From contig CM060199.1 in NCBI GenBank assembly GCA_030562195.1, positions 26,060,338 through 26,124,337 of the forward strand: a DNA stretch of 64,000 bases, written 5' to 3'. Position 1 is the first letter of the stretch. Each line of letters begins with the position of its first letter. This document shows, one piece after another, positions 36,985 through 48,497 of the stretch. A program made the translations under genes and the position numbers. The notes beneath the pieces were generated by a model. The model saw only the letters and a list, made by a program, of their open reading frames with translations. It was not told the DNA's origin and ran no database searches. Source of the DNA: Nipponacmea schrenckii. Its lineage: Eukaryota; Mollusca; Gastropoda; Lottiidae.

Positions 36985-38085
36985 TTTTATTTTTTTTTTT
37001 TTTTTTTTTTTAATTCTTGGATTAGTTTGCAGACAAACTGGTAAAAGGTGCAGAAATTCTAAATCTACAGTTGATCTTAGAATGATTTCTATTATCAAAT
37101 AAAACAAAACCGGAAGTTCTATCTCTGACAGGAAGTGAGAACCGGAAGTTCAGGTTTTTTTTTCTTTAGCAAGTTTATTTTCAGTTCGATTTTGACCGGA
37201 TTTTCAGATTTGAAAACTTCAATGTATTTGTCAACTAACAATTATAGGTTTTATGCAAATTTGGTTAAATATTTTACCCACGATTTGCAATTCAATATTC
37301 AAGGGTCATCGGCAAAAATTTCAGACCGTGATTTCTCCTTTAATATAAATGGTAAAATTTTGAAACTTTACCAGTTGATAGGCGATATGTTTATAATTTT
37401 TGAAAAAAAGTGGAATAAAAAATTCCACTTCCGGTTTAGCCTCAAATGACGTAATTACGTAACTTCGGGTCTATAACTGCTAGGTGAAAAGTGAAAACTG
37501 TTTTATAAATAACTTGTCAATAGTAATTGATTTGACCTAAATAATTAGGTCAAGCTGCCATATCGGCCGCCATTTTGAATTTTCGTTACAATTCTTAAAT
37601 CCGAAATTCAGACACTACTGATAGACCGATTTTGATGAAATTTAGCACATAGATACAATGGATCATTATCTACCTTTTCTTGGAGACCGATTTTCAAATT
37701 TCGTATTTTCTTTCGAATTATTTAAATTTCGATTTTTTCAAAATTAGGTCACTTTAACGGGTACGGAAGGTGTGACCCACTTAATCTATGACCTTGAAAA
37801 TTAGGTCAAATAATATTCAATATATTGTCTACGAGTAGATATTTTTTAATTTGGCTTACTTAAAAAATTCATAGAGATAAGTGTACTTAAATACAGCAAA
37901 AATTGATAATTTTCATATTTTCGCCATCATTAACCGTTACAGAAGGTGTGACCTAATTATTTTATGACTTTGAAAACTAGGTCAAATGATATTCAATATA
38001 TCGTCTAGATGTAGGTCATTGCAAATTTAGCCTACATAATATTTTAAGGCTCTCGAAATACGTTCATAATTGTAAGCAATTCTAG
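36985..38085 (+). mobile_element. Array module B3
   Basis: The 1.1-kb B unit again, closest to B1 including the TTTTATTT start and AATTCTTGGAT. It ends with AATTG-TAAG-CAATT and CTAG at 38082-38085. Confidence 0.68.
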
Positions 38086-39168
38086 TTTTTTTTTGCGATT
38101 CTTGGATGAGTTTGCAGACAAACTGGTAAAAGCTGCAAAAATTCTAAATCTACAGTTGATCTTAGAATGATTTCTATTATCAAATAAAACAGAACCGGAA
38201 GTTCTATCTCTGACCGAAAGTGAGAACCGGAAGTTGAGGTTTTTTTGCTTTAGCAAGTTTATTTTCACTTCGATTTTGACCGGATTTTCAGATTTGAAAA
38301 CTTCAATGTATTTGTCAACTAACAGTTATAGGTTTTATGGAATTAGGTTAAATATTTTACCCACGATTTGCAATTCAATATTCAAGGGTCATCGGCAAAA
38401 ATTTCAGACCGTGATTTCTCGTTTAATAAAAATGGTAAAATTTTGAAACTTTACCAGTTGATAGGCGATATGATTATAATTTTTGAAAAAATGTGAAAAA
38501 AAAAATTCCACTTCCGGTTAAGCCTCAAATGACGTAATTACGTAACTTCCGGTCTATAACTGCTAGGTGAAAAGTGAAAACTGTTTTATAAATAACCTGT
38601 CAATAGTAATTGATTTGACCTAAATAATTAGGTCAAGCTGTCATATCGGCCGCCATTTTGAATTTTCGTTACAATTCTTAAATCCGAAATTCAGACACTA
38701 CTGATAGACCGATTTTGATGACATTTAGCACAAAGATACAATGGATTATTATCTACCTTTTCTTGGAGGCCGATTTTTAAATTTCATTTTTTTTTTCGAA
38801 TTATTCAAATTTCGATTTTTTCAAAATTAGGTCACTTTAACGGCTACGGAAGGTGTGACCCACTTAATCTATGACCTTGAAAATTAAGTCAAATAATATT
38901 CAATATATTGTCTACGAGTAGGTATTTTTTTATTTGTCTTACTTAAAAAATTCACAGAGATAAATGTTCTTAAATACAGCAAAAATTTATAATTTTCATA
39001 TTTTCGCCAGTTAAAACCGTTACGGAAGATATGACCTAATTATTTTATGAGTTTGAAAACTAGGTCAAATGATATTCAATATATTGTCTAGATGTAGGTC
39101 ATTGCAAATTTAGCCTACATAATATTTTAAGGCTCTCGAAATACGTTCATAATTGTAAGCAATTCTAG
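38086..39168 (+). mobile_element. Array module B4
   Basis: A B unit starting TTTTTTTTTGCGATTCTTGG and ending with the AATTG hairpin and CTAG at 39165-39168. Confidence 0.68.
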
Positions 39169-40222
39169 TTTTTTTTTTTTGCGATTCTTGGATGAGTTTG
39201 CAGACAAATTGGTAAAAGGTGCAGAAATTCTAAATCTACAGTTGATCTTAGAATGATTTCTATTATCAAATAAAACAAAACCGGAAGTTCTATCTCTGAG
39301 CGGAAGTGAGAACCGGAAGTTGAGGTTTTTTTGCTTTAGCAAGTTTATTTTTAGTTCGATTTTGACCGGATTTTCAGTTTTGAAAACTTCAATGTATTTG
39401 TCAACTAACAATTAAAGGTTTTATACAATTAGGTTAAATATTTTACCCACGATTTGCAATTCAATATTCAAGGGTCATCGGCAAAAATTTCAGACCGTGA
39501 TTTCTCGTTTATTATAAATGGTAAAATTTTGAAACTTTACCAGTTGATAGGCGCTATGATTATAATTTTTGAAAAAATGTGAAAAAAAAAATCCACTTCC
39601 GGTTTAGCCTCAAATGACGTAATTACGTAACTTCCGGTCTATAACTGCTAGGTGAAAAGTGAAAACTTTTTTATAAATAACTTGTCAATAGTAATTGATT
39701 TGACCTAAATAATTAGGTCAAGCTGCCATATCGGCCGCCATTTTGAATTTTCGTTACAATTTTTAAATCCGAAATTCAGACACTATTGATAGACCGATTT
39801 TGATGAAATTTAGCACATAGATACAATGGATTATTATCTACCTCTTCTTGGAGATTATTTAAATTTCGATTTTTTCAAAATTAGGTCACTTTAACGGCTA
39901 CGGAAGGTGTGATCCACTTAATCTATGACCTTGAAAATTAGGTCAAATAATATTCAATATATTGTCTACGAGTAGATATTTTTTAATTTGGCTTACTTAA
40001 AAAATTCATAGAGATAAGTGTACTTAAATACAGCAAAAATTGATAATTTTCATATTTTCGCCATCATTAACCGTTACGGAAGGTGTGACCTAATTATTTT
40101 ATGACTTTGAAAACTAGGTAAAATGATATTCAATATATTGTCTAGATGTAGGTCATTGCAAATTTAGCCTACATTATATTTTAAGGCTCTCGAAATACGT
40201 TCATAATTGTAAGCAATTCTAG
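39169..40222 (+). mobile_element. Array module B5 (last of the array)
   Basis: A B unit with a short deletion near 39850 (the CGATTTTC...AATTATT segment is missing). It ends with CTAG at 40219-40222, followed by a T run and then unrelated sequence, which marks the end of the head-to-tail array. Confidence 0.68.
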
Positions 40223-40555
40223 TTTTTTTTTCTTTTAAATCTTTTAACTTTTTAAAGTCTTTACGTTACGTCTTTATAAAGATGGTCCCCACCAACTTTA
40301 TCAATGGATCTGCGCCCCTGGGATATGCTGCCGCCAAGTACATGTGCATGAGACGATTCGACATCAAAAAAGTCGGTGCATGTGCTGCGAGCGGGCTACC
40401 CAACCCTACTCCATTTTATGTTCTTATTTTGCTATGGAGGGGAGGTAGGATTTGTCCATGCTCAAGACCAGCTTTAAGGATGTTTACTCGATTTTTAAAG
40501 ATAGCTTGCCAGGCAAGGTAACATACGCCCACTTCAGCAAACAGAATATTCCATG
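40223..40555. other. Unique stretch with an unrecognised 79-codon ORF (40282-40521, +)
   Basis: The ORF starts MVPTNFINGSAPLGYAAAKY and has higher GC than its surroundings, so it may be a fragment of a former coding sequence. I recognise no domain and see no splice partner. It lies between the module array and the next tandem repeat. Confidence 0.25.
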
Positions 40556-41660
40556 TTTATTCATTTAATCCAGGGCAATAACTCATAAACCGACATCTGG
40601 AATCGCACCATTTTTGAACTTGTCCGAGATGTTATTAAGATGAATACAATACCAAGTTTCATTCAAATCGGATAAAAACTACAGCCTCTATTGCGTACAC
40701 AAGTAAATTTTAACATTTTCTCATTTAATCAAGGGCAATAACTCATAAACAGGCATCTGGCGAGACATTATCAAGATGAATACACATACCAAGTTTCATT
40801 CATATCGGATGAAACTATAGCTTCTATAGCTTCTATTGCATACACAAGTACATTTTAACATTTTTTCATTTAATCAAGGGCCATAACTCATAAACCGACA
40901 TCTGGAATCGTGCCATTTTCGAATTTTTCTGAGATATTATCAAGATGAATACACATGCCAAGTTTCATTAAAATCGGATGCAAACTATAGCTTCTATTGT
41001 GTACACAAGTAAAGATTAACGTTTTTTCATTTAATCAAGGGCCATAACTCATAAACCGACATCTGGAATCGTGCCATTTTCGAACTTGTCCCAGATATTA
41101 TCAAGATGAATACACATACCAAGTTTCATTCAAATCGGATGAAAACTACAGCTTCTATTGCATACACAAGTAAATTTTAACGTTTTTTCATTTAATCAAG
41201 GGCCATAACTCATAAACCGACATCTGGAATCGTGCCATTTTCGAACTTGTCCGAGATATTATTATGATGAATACACATACCAAGTTTCATTCAAATCAGA
41301 TGAAAACTACAGCTTCTATTGCGTACACAAGTAAATTTCAACGTTTTTCCATTTAATCAAGGGCCATAACTCATAAACCGACATATGGAATCGTGCCATT
41401 TTCGAACTTGTCCGAGATATTATCAAGATGAATACACATACCAAGTTTCATTCAAATCGGATAAAAACTACAGCTTCTATTGCGTACACAAGTAAATTTT
41501 AACGTTTTTTCATTTAATCAAGGGCCCAAACTCATAAACCGACATCTGGATCCGTGCCATTTTCGAACTTGTTCGAGATATTATCAAGATGAATACACAT
41601 ACCAAGTTTCATTCAAATCGGATAAAAACTCTGGCCTGTATCGCATACACAAGTAATTGT
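40556..41660. repeat. Tandem repeat of about 155-160 bases, seven copies, GGACGGACGG tail
   Basis: Units share AAGGGCMATAACTCATAAAC, CATCTGGAATCGTGCCATTT, GATGAATACACATACCAAGT and TTGCGTACACAAGTAAATTT. The last unit ends at TTGACGGACGGACGGACGG. It is the same architecture as 14575-15030 with a different unit and a more regular array. Confidence 0.9.
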
Positions 41661-41689
41661 TGACGGACGGACGGACGGACGGACGTCCG

Positions 41690-42064
41690 GACCCACGAAT
41701 GATACCATATACAACTTTTGCTTATGTGTCATTTTTTCTGTGACCTTTATCATTTTCTTACGAATGATACCTTGTGAGTTATTTTTTCCGTATATGCTTG
41801 TGTGTTTTTTGAAGTTTGTGCGTCATTTATACCAATGGACTACTGTACTCACGAATGATACCTTGTGAGTTATTTTTTCCGTATATGCTTGTGTGTTTTT
41901 TGAAGTTTGTGCGTCATTTATACAAAAGACTGCTGTACCCACGAATGGTACCGTGCGAGTTTTTATTTTTTCCGTATATGCTTGTGCGTTTTTAAAGTTT
42001 GTGCGTCATTTATACCATTGGACTACTGTACTCACGAATGGTACCGTGCGAGTTATTTTTTTTT
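41690..42064. repeat. Tandem repeat of about 93 bases, at least three copies, running into a gap
   Basis: Units share CACGAATGATACCTTGTGAG, TTTTTTCCGTATATGCTTGT and GTTTGTGCGTCATTTATAC. The array is cut by the N run, so its length is unknown. Confidence 0.9.
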
Positions 42065-42564
42065 NNNNNNNNNNNNNNNNNNNNNNNNNNNNNNNNNNNN
42101 NNNNNNNNNNNNNNNNNNNNNNNNNNNNNNNNNNNNNNNNNNNNNNNNNNNNNNNNNNNNNNNNNNNNNNNNNNNNNNNNNNNNNNNNNNNNNNNNNNNN
42201 NNNNNNNNNNNNNNNNNNNNNNNNNNNNNNNNNNNNNNNNNNNNNNNNNNNNNNNNNNNNNNNNNNNNNNNNNNNNNNNNNNNNNNNNNNNNNNNNNNNN
42301 NNNNNNNNNNNNNNNNNNNNNNNNNNNNNNNNNNNNNNNNNNNNNNNNNNNNNNNNNNNNNNNNNNNNNNNNNNNNNNNNNNNNNNNNNNNNNNNNNNNN
42401 NNNNNNNNNNNNNNNNNNNNNNNNNNNNNNNNNNNNNNNNNNNNNNNNNNNNNNNNNNNNNNNNNNNNNNNNNNNNNNNNNNNNNNNNNNNNNNNNNNNN
42501 NNNNNNNNNNNNNNNNNNNNNNNNNNNNNNNNNNNNNNNNNNNNNNNNNNNNNNNNNNNNNNNN
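42065..42564. other. Assembly gap, 500 N
   Basis: Exactly 500 N. Unlike the first gap, its flanks do not match each other: a 93-base repeat array on the left, an inverted repeat of the P-type region on the right. Confidence 0.97.
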
Positions 42565-42633
42565 GGATTTCACAACGGCGCTTCTAGTGGCAGATATTTA
42601 AACTAGGGGCGACAACTGAAAAAAAACGTCTAT
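42565..42633 (+). repeat. Inverted repeat 1, left arm
   Basis: GGATTTCACAACGGCGCTTC with TAGTGGCAGATATTTAAAC and TAGGGGCGACAACTG matches the reverse complement of 45209-45278 with few mismatches. The arm starts at the gap edge, so it may be longer. Confidence 0.92.
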
Positions 42634-43079
42634 AGAGACGACACGTAGTGCTATACGGTGTAATTGGGTCATCACAGCGCCACCTAGCGTTCGGGGATGT
42701 AAAATGGTTATGACGGCGAAGAGAGTGAATGAATCTTATAATGGATACTAAATACAGCGGATCTTTTTTACAAATGGAGGGACCGGGTATCAAGCTTTTA
42801 GGCTATGAACTTTTACAAAGATAATTGTTTATAAAATTGAATTCTACTTTTAATAATAATAAAAATAAAAGAGACACTGTCATAAAGCTACATATATCCT
42901 GCAAATTCTTCAATATAGTCTTCATAAATGATTGAGAATCAATAGTTTTCTGTTTTTCTTCTTCCTCGGCATTGAAGAAAGATCATTATTGAAGAATTTA
43001 ACGGCATAAAATAGGCGCATTTTAATATATAAATGTATTGCTTTAGACAAATTACAATTATTGTTACTAGAGGAAAACC

Positions 43080-45082
43080 ATGTAACATCACAAGTTTCAT
43101 GAATTTTGTCATATTATTGCGAGAAATTCCTCTTAAACCACCAAAATCGTCATTATAGCCTCTACAATTAATTAGAGTTTTATGAGACCCTTTAATTTCT
43201 TCATATTTTGGGCTGTCTTCTACTAATTGAAGTTAGCAGGACTTACACGCATGTTTCTTTAGATAAGAAAAGCAAATATAACCAGCTACATATGCTAAGA
43301 TGTTCTTTTGTGGAACATTTACAATAGGTGGGGGTGGGATTGTAGTTATGTCATCTATGTTGGCAATGTCATTGTTATGAATTAATTCATAATTTTGGTC
43401 AATATTGTTAATACATGTATGTTCATTTTTAAGAATTTTCTTCTTCATCTCGGATAATTTAGTAACATCAAGAAGGAAAGAATCAAAGTCAACTTCACAA
43501 TTAGCAGATTCTGATGCTGTCAAGAAAGACTTTATGACACACTGCTTGAAACGGTCTTCAAATTGACGTGGAGTTGGATTGTTAGCAAAGCCACCTTTCT
43601 GACGGATCAAACTAAAGAAATTCTCTAAACAGTCTTGACTTAAGTTCCTGGTGATTAATTACCAGTTACCACATTCTTCAGAATCCAATGAATTCCACAA
43701 AAGTAGCAATGCATTTATAGATAATTGCCATCCTTCAAAGCAAGGGGGGTCTCCATTACTAACCATATGGATCTCCTTGAAGTATTCAAGCATATAGCTC
43801 AGGTATTCCAGCTGTGGGCTTCCTTGTTTTAGTGCTCTTCTAAATACCTTTGGACTACCCAAACTACTACTGTTGAAACAATCAAACAAGTTATCAATAC
43901 TCTTGACAAAATCTGCTGTGTAAACTGCATCCTTGGGAAGCTTATCTTCGAATGCATACATATAAAGAGCAGCACTCACAGAATGACTAAGGACTTGGGC
44001 AGCAGTTTTCACTTTCATCTTGCTGAACTCTGGCAGGGTTACATGTTTTTTGGTCAATTTCGGACAACTTCGCAATCAAAATTTCTTCTCTGAATCAATT
44101 TCCTGCAGCTGTACAATATGCGACCAAGATCAGTTGTTACCATTAACCACAAAGTCATGTTGCTTGAAGTTGTTCTTGACACATTTTAACAGATGGGGAG
44201 GATCGTACATGGCAAAAATTTGATATCCAAAATGATTGAAGTAAGGTTTATCAACTGTAACATCCAATGACTTAAACACACTTCTATTTCCTGCACCACC
44301 ATCACAAATTAATACACGGACATTGAGACCAATGCTAAAGCAGACTGTTATACACTCTAAAAGGAGTTATTTCAATTTTGGTTCTGGAGTGGCAGTATTA
44401 GAAAAGAAATACCCCAAAGGCTGTTTCCATGTTGAGAACAATCCATTTACCATAAATACCAATACTTCTTGGCCCACTGCTGGATTTTCATTTGATGAAG
44501 ATGAAGAGAAGGTAAATGAACTACCAAAATCACACAAACCATCTATGAAGTCTCTTTTGTTGTCATAATGTAAACCTGCTTTTAAAGCCATTTCATCCAT
44601 ACACACTACAGTCTCACGTTGATCGAACTCTCGTCTTGATAATATGGATGAATTCATGTGAGAAACCGACGTCTAATTCAATATCTTCGAATATACGTTG
44701 TAATGTTCTAACAGTTGGAAGAAGGAATATCTTTATCAGTACATGTATCTTGTAAGCACTTGGACTTCGATAGGAAAGCGAGAGGCAAAGTTGCTTCATA
44801 TCTGAATCCCATCGTCTTTGATTCCGTTGGAGGTTTGAGAGTTTTATTTGGGCCAAGAAGAAATTAAAAGCTGGTCCTTGGATGTGCTTAGAAACAACAT
44901 TAATAGCTGAATCCAATTCTGTAATCTGTTTATTGTCATGTTCATTTAACTCCAAGATTTTATTTGAAAGTCGGCAGTATTTCACTCTTGCACGGTTAAC
45001 AGCTTTAATTTAGTAGGTGTAACTGCATTAACCTCCAGAACCGTATCAAAACCAGTATTTGAATTTACAGTTTCTTCATAGT
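43080..45082 (-). pseudogene. P-element/THAP9-type transposase, catalytic exons
   Basis: From 45082 (after a TTTTAG acceptor) the minus strand shows LDSAINVVSKHI, then VVCMDEMALKAGLHYDNK with the first catalytic Asp, LVFMVNGL, VLICDGGAGNRS with the second Asp, MYDPPHLLKCVKNNF, SKMKVKTAAQVLS, FFSLIRQKGGF with NNPTPRQF, and YVAGYICF. All are landmarks of P-element and THAP9 transposases. In-frame stops occur at 44130-44132 (TGA), 44076-44078 (TGA, between KKF and LRSCPK, possibly a decayed CGA), 43659-43661 (TAA) and 43233-43235 (TAA); readable family sequence (FGGLRGIS) continues beyond the last. Frame breaks also lie near 45004 and 44640. The stops suggest a dead gene. Confidence 0.9.
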
Positions 45083-45208
45083 CTAAAACGAGAAGATACT
45101 ATAATTAATAATGGAACTAAATATTGAGAAGATGCCTGCTACATGCCAACACAGTTTAGCAAAGTTTAGGTTATAAAATTGCAAAACAAACAATTTAACT
45201 TTCATTTT

Positions 45209-45278
45209 TATAGACGGTTTTTTCCAGTTGTCGCCCCTAGTTTAAATATCTGCCACTAGAGGCGCTGTTGTGAAATCC
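45209..45278 (-). repeat. Inverted repeat 1, right arm
   Basis: Reverse complement of 42565-42633. It lies in what would be the intron between the catalytic exons and the THAP exon at 46.3-46.8 kb, so the pair encloses only the catalytic half of the gene. Confidence 0.92.
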
Positions 45279-45299
45279 GCCATTACGAGAGTGAAATTT
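45276..45299 (+). repeat. Inverted repeat 3, left arm
   Basis: TCCGCCATTACGAGAGTGAA followed by ATTT; its reverse complement with one mismatch is at 46808-46831. The pair encloses the second THAP exon. Confidence 0.85.
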
Positions 45300-45309
45300 C
45301 ACGTCGAGT

Positions 45310-46278
45310 TGGCCTAATCTGATCGCAATTTTTGTGCCATTTCACTAGCCTTTAGAAGATATTTGATCCAATTTATATTTAATTAACTCTATTTTACTGA
45401 CTGTCTACGTGGGCAGTGTTTTATTGAAATTCTTGCTGATAATATCCGTCATATCGCATTATTGGATAGTTTTTGTGTTTGTTGACATTTGTGACCCAGT
45501 TTTATTTATAAAAATATGATTGCCCTACTTGAATAATTGAAAGAATTTTAAAGAAAGCATTTCACTTAATTTTCGTGATTTGTTTTCTTGATGATTTGTT
45601 GAAAAGAATAAATTATCAAATTAAATAGTAAGCATTTTAATCTTTCATTCCCTTCACCTATCACTCATATGTCTCACCCAAAGCCACTTATTGATATTCT
45701 TGTACTTACATTCTGACAAGGCTTATAAAAATTTGTCTGTAAATCTAAATCTGTAAGGGATTGTGGACTTCACCAATAGCTAGATCCCAGTCTTAGCTTT
45801 GCACTATAATTTTTTTTTCTGAGAAGAATATTTAATTGACAAATAATTTTCGAGGTCTTTAGAAATGAGGATAGCTAGTTAGTGCAAATGCAATGAAATA
45901 CAGAAGGTAATAAGCATTTATTTAATGTTGCGGGTGGGAAAATATATATAACAAAGTCAATATCTGATCTATCCATATTTTACATAATAAATAAGCATCA
46001 TTGTCAATTTCTCGAATTAAATCATCCCTCAAAATAGCCAAATAATTAAGGATTTCAATTTGTCAGCAAGAACAGGAATCTAAGAACTAAATATTTTACT
46101 GGCAAGACTTTTAGAAATTCCAAAGCGTCTACATAAATATTAAATTTAACCTTAGCCTCATAAGAACAAGTAATATTTGACCTGCAATATCTAATTAGGC
46201 CTAAAAGGTGAAAATATTGAAAGCAATCCTACACTCAACTAATTACACCTGTGTATAATAAAGAATCATTGTCATTAA
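45310..46278. other. Intronic or inter-element AT-rich sequence
   Basis: About 1 kb without ORF, tandem repeat or match elsewhere in the window. Confidence 0.5.
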
Positions 46279-46774
46279 TCAAACAGGTAGCTGCTCTTCG
46301 TTCCTATCTATCGATAACTTCCGTTTTTTCACAGCCGCACCTGTTATATCATCACGCCTCAATAACTTGCGCCTGCCAGGTGTAACAATCGCCTCGTAAC
46401 CAAGCTTTAACTTAGGAATGGGATTTTCTGGCGTCGGAACTCCTCCAATACAATGTTCAGAACAAACAAAATTTTCTTTGGTAGAAATTTGCGATTGATA
46501 GCCTTCATCCATTCGAGTTGAGCTGGTTCATCATTAGACGGCATCGATAAAAATCGGAAAGGTAACAAACATGGACATTCTTCGTGGGTAAGGTGATGAA
46601 CTTCAAACACCATATCCTTCCACTGGTTGATTTTTCGCCTATTATTGGTACAGCCGTTGATCGTACAAGATGTTCCTCCACTTTTCGTGTATTTTCTTTG
46701 ATCCAATCTTTTTCACTTTGATCGTTGAACAACGAAAAATTTATGTAAAAAAAAATATTTCGCCTTGACGCCAT
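46279..46774 (-). CDS. THAP-domain exon (P-type transposase N-terminus), two frameshifts
   Basis: THAP domains are C2CH zinc fingers that bind transposon ends. On the minus strand the pieces are MASRRNIFFYINFS from an ATG at 46772-46774, then GGTSCTINGCTNNRRK with the C-x4-C pair, PFRFLSMPS and WMKAINRKFLPKK, then NFVCSEHC with the last C and H, and GGVPTPENPIPKLKLGY. The domain is split over three frames. One added base in the T runs 46709-46713 and 46472-46475 (plus strand) would join all three. Without such errors this is a pseudogene. The splice donor to the next exon is not clear. Confidence 0.82.
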
Positions 46775-46807
46775 TAACTAATACCTGAAACGGGGACGAG
46801 GCTAGGC

Positions 46808-46831
46808 AAATTTCACGCTCGTAATGGCGGA
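46808..46831 (-). repeat. Inverted repeat 3, right arm
   Basis: AAATTTCACGCTCGTAATGG with CGGA, about 35 bases upstream of the THAP exon start, so it could be the 5' terminal repeat of the element that owned this exon. Confidence 0.85.
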
Positions 46832-46839
46832 CATGTCAC

Positions 46840-47988
46840 GTGATACTCTAATGGCCGCGCCCATGGTTTTGGCGGGAAATATGAATGGACCCGCCTATAC
46901 GCCCACATTTAATGTGGTCCTATATTGTAATCACCCGTCAGTTTGTCTTTCCGTAACAAAAAAGGTGTAGAAAAACCTTCACCATGTTAATTTCTGCCAA
47001 AAATATTCTTTCGTGGGCGAGAAATGAAGGTTTTCACTAGAAAAATTACTTTAGAAATATTATTTTACTATATGTGTCAATCAATTTTGAACTTAACAAA
47101 AATCAAAAATAAATAAATTTTTGGTTGATTTTTGTGTTTTATCATTTTTATGTCCACAGAGAGAGAATATGTGTGCAAAGAAATTAATGCTTATGTAAAA
47201 CCGAATCCAGAAGGCAGATAGGAGAGATTAGAAGCAAGCCATTAGTGAAGTTAAAGCTATAAAGCCGTGCATTAAAGAGGCCCAGGCTTGATTTTTAGGG
47301 GTCGTTTTGGGCCTTTGTTACATTTAAACAGTCCTCAGAAATACTCAAGCTCTAAGAAAATCGCAAAATACCTTGAAATATACCTCAAACAAAAAATTTC
47401 ACTTTCATTTTTTTTCGTGCTGTACGCGGCTGGTCTCCAGTCAATCTGAAAATTGTGTGTCCTGTTGACAAAGTCTACAATTGAAAAATGCGTTGTAGTA
47501 TTTATATAGATGACCGCTATTGCACGACGGGAAGGATAACTCTTTGATTATCAAGACGAACCGTTTTCCAATATGGAGGGACGTTCGTAATTTCTTAGGA
47601 CATTATGATTTTTCACAGATAATTATGGATACACATGGATTTGAAGGATCAAATTTCAAAGGTAAGCTCTGTAGACTATTTCTGATTATCTAACCAAAAG
47701 ATTTCATGTGTTTGAGGCTGTCGGATGATTGTCCGAAGCAAATAAAGCCTGGGCTCCTTTAAGATGTGGGTGCTAGAAATTAGCTTATGTTAGTTCAAAA
47801 ATAGATATACAATATTTAATCTACTCTACATATATTTATACCTGAGAATAGCATAGTAATCTGTAAAAAAAGAATATTATTTAAATTAGCAATTCAATAA
47901 TTCATAAGTCAACATAACTGCATATGACCAGGCTTAGGCCTGCAGAGGTCTGGTTATTAGGCTATAATTTAAAACTACATTTGTTTAT
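46840..47988. other. No gene recognised
   Basis: Unique sequence between the two THAP exons. A GC-richer patch at 46840-46900 (ATGGCCGCGCCCATGG, GGCGGGAAAT) could be 5' flank of the THAP exon below it. Around 47280-47400 is a moderately complex segment without ORF. Confidence 0.45.
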
Positions 47989-48497
47989 TCATAGACTTGT
48001 CACTCGTGAATGTTGTAGCCCACACAAGGACATAAAACAAAATAAATAGATTTTATCAGATGTGTCCAGCTTGACTCTTTTGTGTGTTTCTTTATCATGA
48101 TTGAATTCATTGGAACTGGAGGAAGAGGAAGGAGAAAATCCACGTTTGACAGGAGGTTTCCTAGAACTAGGCCTAGTCATTGATGGTGGTGGACTAGGAA
48201 CATCAAACAGTGTTGGAATGGCCTGTTTCAGCAAATTTTTTCCTCTTTTCCTAATACTTTTATCGTCTTGACACATAAATTGAGAAGCTTCAAAATGATT
48301 CTCGCATAGCAAAAGGTTTCGAGCACATTGAACATCACTCGAATTCAGTTTATTTGTTCGCAAATTAACAATCCATTTTTTGCACCTTTCTTCGTATCTC
48401 GCTCTCTTGATTTAGAACAGTTGATTGCGGCACACACATGATTAATACGTTTCTTCTTAGACTTGTTATTATTCGTAATAGAAAGAGATTCTGCCAT
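47989..48497 (-). CDS. Second THAP-domain exon, one frame break
   Basis: It starts MAESLSITNNNKSKKKR at 48495-48497, about 95 bases inside the right terminal repeat, the expected place for the first exon of a P-type gene. It then reads CAAINCSKSRER (C-x4-C). After a frame break near 48387-48389 it continues KKWIVNLRTNKL, LLLCENHFEASQF and LLKQAIPTLF, the usual THAP core and AVPTIF-like end. A Ser-rich, basic tail follows (SPSSSSSSNEFNHD). The FxFP part between the Cys pairs seems shortened. It belongs with the outer element, while the 46.3-46.8 kb exon may come from another. Confidence 0.78.

Noticed and set aside
31554..39411. A conserved 76-94-residue minus-strand ORF in several B modules
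   Set aside because: It recurs because the modules are near-identical. Single-base changes break it freely in B3 and B4, so nothing suggests it is translated.
44076..44132. Selenocysteine or programmed readthrough at two TGA codons in the P-type gene
   Set aside because: No supporting stem-loop element is visible, and TAA stops occur in the same frame, so decay is simpler.
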